DNA of 64,000 nucleotides from Bacteroidales bacterium (GTDB lineage Bacteria; Bacteroidota; Bacteroidia; Bacteroidales; UBA1556): NCBI GenBank assembly GCA_023146135.1, contig JAGLCR010000030.1, positions 1 to 64,000 of the forward strand, read 5' to 3'. Shown piece by piece: positions 17,912 to 25,474 of this stretch (position 1 is its first letter; each line of letters starts with the position of its first letter). The notes under the pieces were generated by a model. It saw only the letters and a program-made list of their open reading frames with translations, ran no database searches and was not told where the DNA came from. The position numbers and the translations under genes were made by a program.

Positions 17912-18340
17912 ATGTATTGGATTATAGGAATTAGTGTGGCGGTGGTAGTTTTAGGTATTTTTATGTACCGTCGTTATAAAATGTTTGCCCCATCATTTAA
18001 TGAGAATCACCAAGATAGCGATAAGTTAATCAAGCTAAATGATAAAAACTTCAAAGTATATACTCAAAAAGGTTTTTCATTGGTCGACTTTTGGGCTGAA
18101 TGGTGCAAGCCCTGTAAAATACAGGGTCCTATTGTAAGTCAGCTAGCAGACGAGATGAGTGCAAATGGAGTAAAAATCTGTAAATGCGATATTGAGAAGA
18201 ATCCCAAGGTAGCTCAGAAATTAGGAATTAAAAGCATCCCAACAATTATCATTTTCAGAAATGGTAAAGAGGTAGAACGATTGGTGGGCCTAAAGGGTAA
18301 AGGTGTTTTGGAAAAAGCTATGAAGAAACATATTGAGTAA
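17912..18340 (+). CDS. Membrane-anchored thioredoxin
   Basis: 142 residues. An N-terminal helix (YWIIGISVAVVVLGIFMY) is followed by RRYK and a complete thioredoxin domain with active site WAEWCKPCK (about residue 65-73) and the cis-Pro loop KSIPTIIIF. Disulfide reductase or oxidant-response role. The basic residues follow the helix, so by the positive-inside rule the thioredoxin domain may face the cytoplasm, unlike ResA/TlpA-type proteins; this is inference. I start at ATG 17912 rather than the in-frame TTG 24 bp earlier because it fits the promoter spacing. A terminator follows at 18456. Confidence 0.88.
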   Translation: MYWIIGISVAVVVLGIFMYRRYKMFAPSFNENHQDSDKLIKLNDKNFKVYTQKGFSLVDFWAEWCKPCKIQGPIVSQLADEMSANGVKICKCDIEKNPKVAQKLGIKSIPTIIIFRNGKEVERLVGLKGKGVLEKAMKKHIE

Positions 18341-18455
18341 TAATTCCCACAGATAATTACAATACATGAACTCTTTATGCTGTGTATCAATCGTTTTTTT
18401 TCTACAGATGCACGCAGATGGGTTTATGAGGGAACTTTTCTACCTAAAAAATATT

Positions 18456-18483
18456 AAAAAGGACGCAAAATCTGTCCTTTTTT
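18456..18483. terminator. Hairpin terminator between convergent genes
   Basis: AAAAAGGAC / GTCCTTTTT (arms 18456-18464 and 18474-18482, 9-nt loop), with T on the right and A on the left, so it can serve both the thioredoxin gene and the convergent lipoprotein gene. Confidence 0.8.
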
Positions 18484-18502
18484 ACGATGCTGTCATAAAT
18501 TA

Positions 18503-19048
18503 CTAAAAATAGTCGCTAATTTTGAAAGTATAATCTCCCTTTGCAGTAGTCTTAATTGCACGGTCATCACAGGTTCCGTCACCAAAATCGATAGTAGCTA
18601 TCCATACATTAGTACCATTTTTATAATATTTAATTATTCCTGATACTATCTCATAATTGCAATTATTACTTTTTACCAATGGTGTTACAATCACTTTATA
18701 GTAAGTAACTCCTTTGCTCGAGCTCTTTAGACTAATAGTAGAGACTTCACCATCAATTTCAACTGAGGCCTGCATGTCATTACCATTCGCATAATTAACT
18801 AATGCTAACACTTCACCATCTTTACTGTACTCGATTATTCCTTCGGTATAAATATTAGCTTGCACGCCAGACAGCTCTTCAATATTCTTCATGTTGTAAC
18901 CCGCTTCTTCAAGAACAAATGAAGGGTCTGCATTGATAGCATCAGTAAAATAATTGATTTCACTTTTCTTTTCTTCATCAATTTTACTACAAGACACAGC
19001 CACAGTCATAACTACAACCAATATCAGAAATATATTTTTTGTATTCAT
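18503..19048 (-). CDS. Small hypothetical lipoprotein
   Basis: 181 residues, with the lipobox VAVSC (Cys about residue 20) after a short hydrophobic signal. The mature part is a beta-rich domain with repeated strands (ITEGIIEYSKDGEVLALV-type; GIIKYYKNGTNVWIATIDFGDG). No recognised family or catalytic motif. It is monocistronic, with its terminator shared with the convergent thioredoxin gene. Confidence 0.65.
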   Translation of the reverse strand: MNTKNIFLILVVVMTVAVSCSKIDEEKKSEINYFTDAINADPSFVLEEAGYNMKNIEELSGVQANIYTEGIIEYSKDGEVLALVNYANGNDMQASVEIDGEVSTISLKSSSKGVTYYKVIVTPLVKSNNCNYEIVSGIIKYYKNGTNVWIATIDFGDGTCDDRAIKTTAKGDYTFKISDYF

Positions 19049-19156
19049 ATTAGATTTTTTTGTGTTACACTTCGTAACTATTAAACTTATTGACTCCTAA
19101 ACAATACTTAGCGCAAATATAGTATTTTTTTTTGCAATAGTTTGTAAGGCATTTTT

Positions 19157-19519
19157 CTATCGAAACGTATCAATCTCCACAATACCCCCCTTTACAAAAA
19201 ATACATTTTCCATATCCATCCATCGGGCAATGCTAGCAGCTACTGCTCCTTTTGGCCCAGCAGTACAAATAGTGAATATATAATCGTAGGAACTTAAATC
19301 CAAGTTCGGAAGCTCTGTCACCAAGCTATTAAAAGGCACATTGTAAATATGTTTGCAGTCAATCCGCTCATCTTCAAAACAACAATCTTCTGGCTCTCGC
19401 ACATCAATTATTGCCATATTAACACCTTTGTTTATCAGCTTATTAAACTGAGCTGGCATTACTACCGGCCAGGGCATGGCTTTTAGTCTATTGTCTAATT
19501 CTTTTTCAAAATTGTTCAT
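19157..19519 (-). CDS. Rhodanese-like domain protein
   Basis: 120 residues, a single rhodanese domain. NMAIIDVREPEDC (about residue 34-46) is the CH2A-like entry, IYNVPFNSL the middle motif, and TICTAGPKGAVAA carries the presumed active-site Cys in a loop longer than the usual CRSGxR form. Sulfur transfer or persulfide handling is the family role; the substrate is unknown. Two extra cysteines (EDCCFEDERIDC) are unusual. No signal peptide, so cytoplasmic. It is followed by palindromic repeats and then the BNR-repeat gene on the same strand. Confidence 0.85.
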   Translation of the reverse strand: MNNFEKELDNRLKAMPWPVVMPAQFNKLINKGVNMAIIDVREPEDCCFEDERIDCKHIYNVPFNSLVTELPNLDLSSYDYIFTICTAGPKGAVAASIARWMDMENVFFVKGGIVEIDTFR

Positions 19520-19540
19520 TTTTTTCTTTTGTTAATTAAC

Positions 19541-19676
19541 GGCCTTCGACAAGCTCGCCTTCGACAAGCTCAGGCACCAGCCTTCGACAAGCTCAGGCAC
19601 CAACCTTCGACAAGTTCAAGGTGGCTGAGCCTGTCGAAGCCCCGATATCCATAAAACGAAACCGTCGAAGCCCCGT
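19541..19676. repeat. REP-like palindromic repeat cluster (CCTTCGACAAGCTC family)
   Basis: Copies of CCTTCGACAAGCTC start at 19543, 19558, 19581 and 19604; the last three are spaced 23 bp with CAGGCACCA between them. An inverted partner, GCTGAGCCTGTCGAAGC, follows at 19624-19640, and a degenerate piece ACCGTCGAAGCCCCG near 19661, so the block can fold into a large cruciform. The same family in the opposite orientation is at 60591. It lies between two leftward genes and is intergenic. Confidence 0.85.
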
Positions 19677-19687
19677 TCTAAAGCATC

Positions 19688-22600
19688 CTACCGGCCCGGG
19701 GTATAAGCAGCCTTTATCTTATCCAATGCTCCATCCAAATCTTTCAAATCCTCTTTAATCGATTTCAAATCCATTTGCACTTGCCCCATATGGCTTTGTA
19801 CTATTTCAAAATCATCAATCTGTGTTTGCGTTGGAGGCTCATGGGTTCCCCACGAATTGTAAATGGCATTTCCCAATCGAGATTGTAAACCAGGCGCAGA
19901 AGCCGCATTTCTTTTGCTGCGTACCTTATCGCCATAAAGCAATACATTGATAGAATCCAGTTGAACTTGAATTGCCAATGCGCTTTTCATCATTTCAGAA
20001 GTACTATTGGGAGTAGATTTAATAGCTAAGGCTACTAATTTTAACTGCTTATTAAGTTGACCAAACTCCTGAGTAATACCCGAAAATACTCGGTTCAATT
20101 CCTGCATCTCCAATTTCAACTTTTGGGTTGCTGGATCAGAAGCCAAGCGCTGATTATAAAGCGAGCGACATACAAATGTTTGCTTATTTCCAATTGAAGT
20201 AATCTCATTTCCTAAAACCTTCGCCATTTCTACAGTATAGTTGCCCGGCACTACGGGTAGACCTCCACCTTCGTTTGCAAAATTATTTTTTCGACCTCCG
20301 CTACGAATTGCAGCCGTTGCAGGATAACGAAAATCCCAAACAATACGCTTCATTCCAGCACTTGCTGAGGCTTTTAGCTTACGCACTACATTGCCTTGCT
20401 CGTCACGAATAGTAAACAAAATATAAGGATTAAGGGCTTTATCTTCTTTGGCAAAGTAGTCGAATGTAGGATAAGAAATCTCTTCATTGGCCTTTATTTT
20501 TTTAGCTTCTTCTTTCTTACGAATTTGCTTAGGGGTTTTCATTCCCTCGGCAATATAATAGGTAAAAACCGCTCCTACTGGTGGATTGTTTGCTGTATAA
20601 AAATTATCACCAAAATGACCTTTTTTGCGCCAGCCAAATGGGCTTGATTCATTATACATCAATGAAGGACGAATGGGAAAAATATAATCTTCTTTATCTT
20701 CCACTTTCTTCAAATCGCGCAATGCCGAATAATCATCCAACACATAAAAACCACGCCCGTATGAGGCCAATACTAAATCATTCTCACGTCTTTGGATATC
20801 GATATCACGAATGGCAATATTGGGTAATCCAGCACTAAGCTTGGTCCAATGGACTCCATTATCGATGGTGAAAAACAATCCATGCTCTGTTCCTACAAAA
20901 AGTAAATCCGGATTTTCATGATCTTCTGCAATATTCCAAACTACTTCATCGTCTGGCAAGTTTCCAGCTATGGAAGTCCAGCTCCCTCCTTTATTGGTAC
21001 TCTTTAGAATATAAGGCTTGAAATCATTATTCTTATGATTCTCAAAAGAAGCGTAAACCACATTCTCATCATGCAAACTTGCTTTTAGACAGCTCACATA
21101 AGTTGTTTCAGGAACACCGGCAACGCTAGTTTGCTTTTTCCAGCTCTTACCCATATCCTCACTAATTTGTATTAGGCCGTCATCTGTTCCCACATATAGT
21201 AAACCTTCTTTTTTTGGAGATTCGTCAAAGGCTACGATATTACCATATATAGAAGTGGAAGCATTTTTCGCCACAGCTTCAGGGCTCTGAATTATACCCA
21301 TTACTTTCAGTTCATTTCTATTAAGTTGTCGTGTTAAATCAGGAGAAATCACCTCCCAAGAATTTCCACGATCATCGCTTTTGAATAATTTATTAGCCGC
21401 AAAAAATAAACGCTTGGGATTATGAGGACTTATCAAAAGTGGTGCATCCCAATTCCAGCGGTAAGCCTCACCATTATCTGGCTCCACAGGCTTAATTCCA
21501 ATTTTCTCTCCTGTAGCACGATTATATCGAACAATCCAACCATATTGTGCTTGTGCATAAACGGTATTGGGATCGGTTGGGTCTATTTGCGATTCAAAAC
21601 CATCACCACCATTGGTAATATACCAATCGGTATTTACGATTCCGTGCTTCTTGATTGTGCGAGAAGGTCCGCCAACACTGTTATTATCTTGTGTTCCACC
21701 ATATACATTATAAAAGGGTAAATCATTGTCCACCGCTACTCTGTAAAACTGACTCAAAGGCAAATTGGCTTTATAATCCCATGTTTTGCCACGGTCGTAA
21801 GATTCATATAAACCACCATCACTGCCATTCAATAGATGCTGCGTATTATTAGGGTCAATCCATAATGCATGATCATCCACATGCTTACTTTTATAACTAA
21901 ATTTGGTAAAAGATTTTCCTCCATCAAGGGTATAGCGCGCATAAGTATCCATGGAGTAAAAGCAATTTGGATCTTTTGGATCAGGTATCAGCTCTTGATA
22001 ATATTGTGGGCTGCCCGAAACATAGGAGTTCATTTTAGTCCAACTCTCGCCACGGTCTGTTGAGCGATAAGTTCCACCTTTTCCTTCTGCAGCTTCCACT
22101 ATGGCATATAAATAATCAGGATTAGCAGGAGAAAGAGCAATTCCTATTCTACCTTTATCGCCTCCCGGCAAACCTTTTTCAATTTTACGCCAAGTTTTAC
22201 CTGCATCTTCTGATTTGTAAATTGTTGATTCAGGGCCTCCGTTAATCAATGTATACACATGACGACGACGTTGGTATGATGTGGCATAAAGCACCGCTGT
22301 ATTACGTGGGTCGATGGCAATATCCGAAACACCTGTATTCTCACTAATCTCAAGAATCAGTTCCCAGTTCTGCCCGCCATCAGTAGTTTTATATAATCCT
22401 CGGTCGCCACCAGCACCCCAAAGTGGGCCTTGAGCTGCTACATACACAATATTGGAATTATTTGGATCGATGATGATTTTGCCAATATGCTCCGACTCTT
22501 TGAGCCCCATATTTTTCCAGCTTTTACCACCGTCCAAGCTTTTATAAATACCATCGCCCCAGCTTACTGAGCGCTGACTGTTATTTTCACCTGTTCCCAC

Positions 22601-22945
22601 CCAAACCACATTACTATTATTGGGGTCGATGCTTATACAACCAATGGAGTATGAGCCTTGCTTATCAAATATTGGCTTGAATGTTACACCACTATTGGTA
22701 GTTTTAAAAACACCCCCCGAGGCTACCGCCACATAATATTCAGAATGATTATTTGGGTTAACTGCCAAATCGGATATACGACCCGAAATCATTGCAGGAC
22801 CAATTTCTCTAAATTTTAATGTGCTTAGCATTCCACTATTAACATAGTATTTATCTTTTTCTTGCTTTGCTTTTTTCTTTTGTGCAAACGTATTACCAAT
22901 TGATAATAGGGCAATTAGCAAGAAACTAAGTAGTGTTTTTTTCAT
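19688..22945 (-). CDS. Secreted sortilin/Vps10-like BNR-repeat protein
   Basis: 1085 residues with a signal peptide (LLSFLLIALLSIGNTFAQ). The first 750 residues hold many BNR/Asp-box repeats, for example GVFKTTNSGVTFKPIF, GIYKSLDGGKSWKNMG, GLYKTTDGGQNWELIL and GLYESYDRGKTWDYKA, which form one or two beta-propellers as in sortilin Vps10 domains and GH74-type enzymes. The acidic residues of GH74 cannot be assigned by eye, so I do not call it a glycosidase. The last 250 residues are helical (QKLKLEMQELNRVFSGI). Such proteins are common in Bacteroidota and are usually annotated only as glycosyl hydrolase-like. No T9SS domain is seen. Confidence 0.85.
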   Translation of the reverse strand: MKKTLLSFLLIALLSIGNTFAQKKKAKQEKDKYYVNSGMLSTLKFREIGPAMISGRISDLAVNPNNHSEYYVAVASGGVFKTTNSGVTFKPIFDKQGSYSIGCISIDPNNSNVVWVGTGENNSQRSVSWGDGIYKSLDGGKSWKNMGLKESEHIGKIIIDPNNSNIVYVAAQGPLWGAGGDRGLYKTTDGGQNWELILEISENTGVSDIAIDPRNTAVLYATSYQRRRHVYTLINGGPESTIYKSEDAGKTWRKIEKGLPGGDKGRIGIALSPANPDYLYAIVEAAEGKGGTYRSTDRGESWTKMNSYVSGSPQYYQELIPDPKDPNCFYSMDTYARYTLDGGKSFTKFSYKSKHVDDHALWIDPNNTQHLLNGSDGGLYESYDRGKTWDYKANLPLSQFYRVAVDNDLPFYNVYGGTQDNNSVGGPSRTIKKHGIVNTDWYITNGGDGFESQIDPTDPNTVYAQAQYGWIVRYNRATGEKIGIKPVEPDNGEAYRWNWDAPLLISPHNPKRLFFAANKLFKSDDRGNSWEVISPDLTRQLNRNELKVMGIIQSPEAVAKNASTSIYGNIVAFDESPKKEGLLYVGTDDGLIQISEDMGKSWKKQTSVAGVPETTYVSCLKASLHDENVVYASFENHKNNDFKPYILKSTNKGGSWTSIAGNLPDDEVVWNIAEDHENPDLLFVGTEHGLFFTIDNGVHWTKLSAGLPNIAIRDIDIQRRENDLVLASYGRGFYVLDDYSALRDLKKVEDKEDYIFPIRPSLMYNESSPFGWRKKGHFGDNFYTANNPPVGAVFTYYIAEGMKTPKQIRKKEEAKKIKANEEISYPTFDYFAKEDKALNPYILFTIRDEQGNVVRKLKASASAGMKRIVWDFRYPATAAIRSGGRKNNFANEGGGLPVVPGNYTVEMAKVLGNEITSIGNKQTFVCRSLYNQRLASDPATQKLKLEMQELNRVFSGITQEFGQLNKQLKLVALAIKSTPNSTSEMMKSALAIQVQLDSINVLLYGDKVRSKRNAASAPGLQSRLGNAIYNSWGTHEPPTQTQIDDFEIVQSHMGQVQMDLKSIKEDLKDLDGALDKIKAAYTPGR

Positions 22946-23396
22946 GATTATATTTGTTTTGTTTGAAGGCGGAAAGGTAGTAAAAATGAATGGAATAAGG
23001 ATGACACTTCGACTTCGCTCAAGAGCAAACGCATCTAAACTAAACTTGGTGATTCATTAATGGGTGTATATTTAATTAGATCAAGACTTTAATACTTCGC
23101 ATTAAATATTTAATTGACACTGACTTGCCTCTACCTGCCTGTAGACTAGTACCGGCAGACTGGTCTAGACTGATTTAAGCTGATTTCAATTTCAATGTTT
23201 TCCTATTTGATACCTTATTGTTCTTGTTTTTTCGTAGTTTAGCAAAACTATAAATAGAAGAATTTTTATAAACCAAAAAAAAATAGTTCCGTTTATTTTT
23301 TATGAATATCAAACAATTTGTTAAATTTTTAATGTACTGATATACAATTATAAAAACGATATAAACGACAGTAAACGGAATTAGGTATATACTAAT
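22946..23396. other. Intergenic region left of the cassette-like cluster
   Basis: About 450 bp without a supported gene. It contains a variant of the palindromic repeat motif (CTTCGACTTCGCTCAAGAG near 23008), a CTGCC...GGCAG inverted repeat near 23133-23160, and a 9-bp perfect inverted repeat TTCCGTTTA / TAAACGGAA (23287-23295 and 23372-23380) whose right end leads into the GTTATGTAAA at 23397. That hairpin could be a worn attC or attI-like boundary, but its spacing is not canonical. Confidence 0.4.
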
Positions 23397-24959
23397 GTTA
23401 TGTAAAATAATAAAATGAGACACAACAAAATCAGATACATACTAATTTTTTGTCTATTAGCATTGATGCAGGCTTGTCAGAAAGACAAACCTATTCCTGT
23501 TGTACCTGAAAAAAATTGCTGGGAAATAGATAATTGGGAGGAACTATTATCTGATTCCCTTCTTTTTACTCATGAGGAGCCTTTAATTCCAAATACAGAC
23601 ATTTCTTTTATCACCTGGTTAAATAATAAAAATAATCGGATAGACATTAGATCATTGACCTCTGAAAATTTCGAAGACCTAAAATGCTTAAAACAGTATC
23701 TGAATGACAAGAGTTTAGTTCAGCTAGGTGAAAGCAGTCATGGAACAAAAGAATATAATCAAATTAAGGTCAGGTTAATTAAATTCCTCCATGAAGAATT
23801 AGGGTTTGATGTAATCGCATTTGAGAGTGGCTTTTTTGAATGTTATTACACGTATGAGAATTTGAATAATTATACAGATGAAGAGGCCTTAAATAATTCC
23901 ATTTTTAGCTCTGTTTGGGGGTCTGAAGAAGTTCTGCAACTATATAAATACATAAAACAAACGCAATCAACAGAGCATCCATTAATATTAAGTGGTTTTG
24001 ATTGTCAGAGAAGTGGCGATAATTATGATAAACGACCTGATTTCTTATATGATATGCTGGCTAAGATAGACACTTTATATGCGGCAGAAGTATTAATTTT
24101 CGATAATTACTTTTTAACTACTGGAATATACAACAATAACTATTTAGTTTCAAATGAGGATACAATAAAGTCAAAGTATTTAGACATAATATTATTTATT
24201 GAACAGCATATAGAACAACTTGTCGGTTATTATCATGAAAAAACACTCTATCCCGCATTTATCAAACAATCAATCAATTCAACATTAGCTGAAATCGATC
24301 ATAGAATAGCATCTATTGAGAATAATGAGGAAGAGCAGTATTATGTTAGAGATTCTGCTATGGCTTCAAATATTTCATTTCTAAAAGAAGAACTTTTCCC
24401 TGATAAAAAAATAATTATCTGGGCTCATAATTATCATATTGCGCACGATCCTGATTATCAAGCGTGGTATAGTAATGCGAAGAATATGGGTAATTGGCTT
24501 GTTGAAAAATACAGAGAAGAATTATATACTATTGGATTATACATGCTAAGAGGCAAGACTAGAACCGACTATGATTGGAGCATTATCGATGTTGAATTAC
24601 CAACAACATCTAATAGTTTAGAAACAATTCTATATCATGCAAGAAAAAAATTCTTATTCATTGATTTATTAAATCATCCTTACGAAAAAGGAAATGAGTG
24701 GTTGTATTACACTATTACTGCCAAAAGTTCAGGGTTTGCAGATGAAGAAATGATAATAAAAGACGAGTATGATGGAATTATTTTTATTGATACTTCTTCA
24801 GTTCCAGATTATTTGAATTGAATAATAAATTACTTTACATAACAATATATATCTCATAGCGGGTAAGTAGTTAAACGGTTGATTATTACGATTTTGCTGC
24901 TTTTGCGGGCTAAGCAAAGAATCGTTCATTTAAGACCGCTACGAGACATATACGATACG
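23397..24959 (+). mobile_element. Candidate integron-type gene cassette 1 (esterase-like gene plus attC-like site)
   Basis: The unit begins with G^TTATGTAAA (23397-23406) and its 3' hairpin begins with TTTACATAAC (24834-24843), the exact reverse complement over 10 bp. In integron cassettes the first bases of a cassette complete the R' box that pairs with R'' of the same cassette after circularisation, which is what this shows. The cassette would end at the G of CGTTAATA (24959). Confidence 0.6.
23415..24821 (+). CDS. Erythromycin-esterase family lipoprotein
   Basis: 468 residues. N-terminal lipobox LALMQAC (Cys at about residue 21) suggests a lipoprotein. Hallmarks of the Ere/EreA-like superfamily are present: LGESSHGTKEYNQIK (Glu and His), VIAFESGFFECYYTYE (second Glu) and IIWAHNYHIAHD (His). 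Enzymes of this fold hydrolyse macrolide lactones or related esters, but most family members have unknown substrates, so resistance is not implied. The gene begins 18 bp inside a candidate cassette and its stop is 12 bp before the attC-like site. It is more AT-rich than the housekeeping genes around it. Confidence 0.88.
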   Translation: MRHNKIRYILIFCLLALMQACQKDKPIPVVPEKNCWEIDNWEELLSDSLLFTHEEPLIPNTDISFITWLNNKNNRIDIRSLTSENFEDLKCLKQYLNDKSLVQLGESSHGTKEYNQIKVRLIKFLHEELGFDVIAFESGFFECYYTYENLNNYTDEEALNNSIFSSVWGSEEVLQLYKYIKQTQSTEHPLILSGFDCQRSGDNYDKRPDFLYDMLAKIDTLYAAEVLIFDNYFLTTGIYNNNYLVSNEDTIKSKYLDIILFIEQHIEQLVGYYHEKTLYPAFIKQSINSTLAEIDHRIASIENNEEEQYYVRDSAMASNISFLKEELFPDKKIIIWAHNYHIAHDPDYQAWYSNAKNMGNWLVEKYREELYTIGLYMLRGKTRTDYDWSIIDVELPTTSNSLETILYHARKKFLFIDLLNHPYEKGNEWLYYTITAKSSGFADEEMIIKDEYDGIIFIDTSSVPDYLN

Positions 24960-24965
24960 TTAATA
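24834..24965 (+). repeat. attC-like site 1 (imperfect long hairpin)
   Basis: R''-like TTTACATAAC (24834-24843); left arm TATATATCTCATAGCGG (24846-24862); about 73-nt loop with a secondary ACGATTTTGC / GCAAAGAATCGT pairing; right arm CCGCTACGAGACATATA (24936-24952); R'-like CGTTAATA with GTT at 24959-24961. The arms match 15 of 17. Both mismatches are A opposite C on the top strand, which become T-G wobbles on the bottom strand, the strand integron integrases use. Arms are offset from the AAC and GTT by 2 and 6 nt, giving the unpaired spacer of attC sites. Confidence 0.6.
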
Positions 24966-24997
24966 TTACTCAATTCAACTTCATTAAATGATAGTAA

Positions 24998-25101
24998 TTA
25001 CCAACGCAAAGTCATTTAAAACAATATATTGATAGCAATTACCAACATAGGTATCATTCATATCAAATATTTTCATATATTTGTATTGGTAAAAACCAAC
25101 A
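24998..25101 (+). promoter_or_regulatory. Promoter and operator-like repeats before hipB
   Basis: A -7 box TATATTTG is at 25076-25083. Immediately after it is the palindrome TTGGTAAAAACCAA (25086-25099), spanning the expected transcription start. Two upstream direct copies of the half-site occur in TAATTACCAAC (about 24995-25004) and CAATTACCAAC (about 25036-25046). Repeated half-sites around its own promoter fit autorepression by the HipB-like protein. Confidence 0.6.
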
Positions 25102-25126
25102 ATAAATAAAATTAAAAGCATTAAAG

Positions 25127-25474
25127 ATGGCAAATACCAACACAAATTGGTTATCTATGAGCGATAAGTCAATAATTTCCATAATTGGCGAATACATAAA
25201 ACACCAACGTTTAATTCAAAATAAAACTCAAGCAAATATTGCTGAGATTGCAGGAATTAATCGCTGGACTATGAGTAAAATTGAAAATGGAGAACCTATA
25301 TCATTAACATCATTAATACAGATTCTAAGAGCTCTTAATCTACTTGATCTACTTAATGTCTTTAAAATTCAATCCCAATTAAGTCCTTTGAAACTTGCAA
25401 AGCTAGAAAAACAAAAAAGACAAAGAGCTCGAACAAACAACGAAATAAACGAACAAAACAAAAGCAAATGGTAG
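25127..25474 (+). CDS. hipB: HipB-like XRE-family antitoxin/repressor
   Basis: 115 residues with an HTH_3 domain at about 16-75: YIKHQRLIQNKTQANIAEIA ... INRWTMSKIENGEPISLTSL, followed by LIQILRALNLLDLL. The basic tail (EKQKRQRARTNN) is probably disordered and could contact HipA or DNA. The gene overlaps hipA by 7 bp (ATGGTAG), the usual toxin-antitoxin coupling with the antitoxin first. It should bind the TTGGT...ACCAA sites around its promoter. An internal ATG at 25157 is an alternative start. Confidence 0.88.
   Translation: MANTNTNWLSMSDKSIISIIGEYIKHQRLIQNKTQANIAEIAGINRWTMSKIENGEPISLTSLIQILRALNLLDLLNVFKIQSQLSPLKLAKLEKQKRQRARTNNEINEQNKSKW

Noticed and set aside
18340-18430. Repeat-like CACAGATxxACAGATG words
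   Set aside because: Short and degenerate; too weak to define a repeat element.
19688-22945. GH74 xyloglucanase
   Set aside because: BNR repeats alone do not show activity, and the catalytic aspartates could not be identified by eye.
23175-23423. Minus-strand open frame of about 80 residues
   Set aside because: AT-rich random-looking frame overlapping the cassette boundary, no homology-like pattern.
23415-24821. Erythromycin-esterase homologue as macrolide resistance gene
   Set aside because: The fold and motifs are present, but many environmental homologues have other or unknown substrates; sequence gives no sign of clinical resistance.
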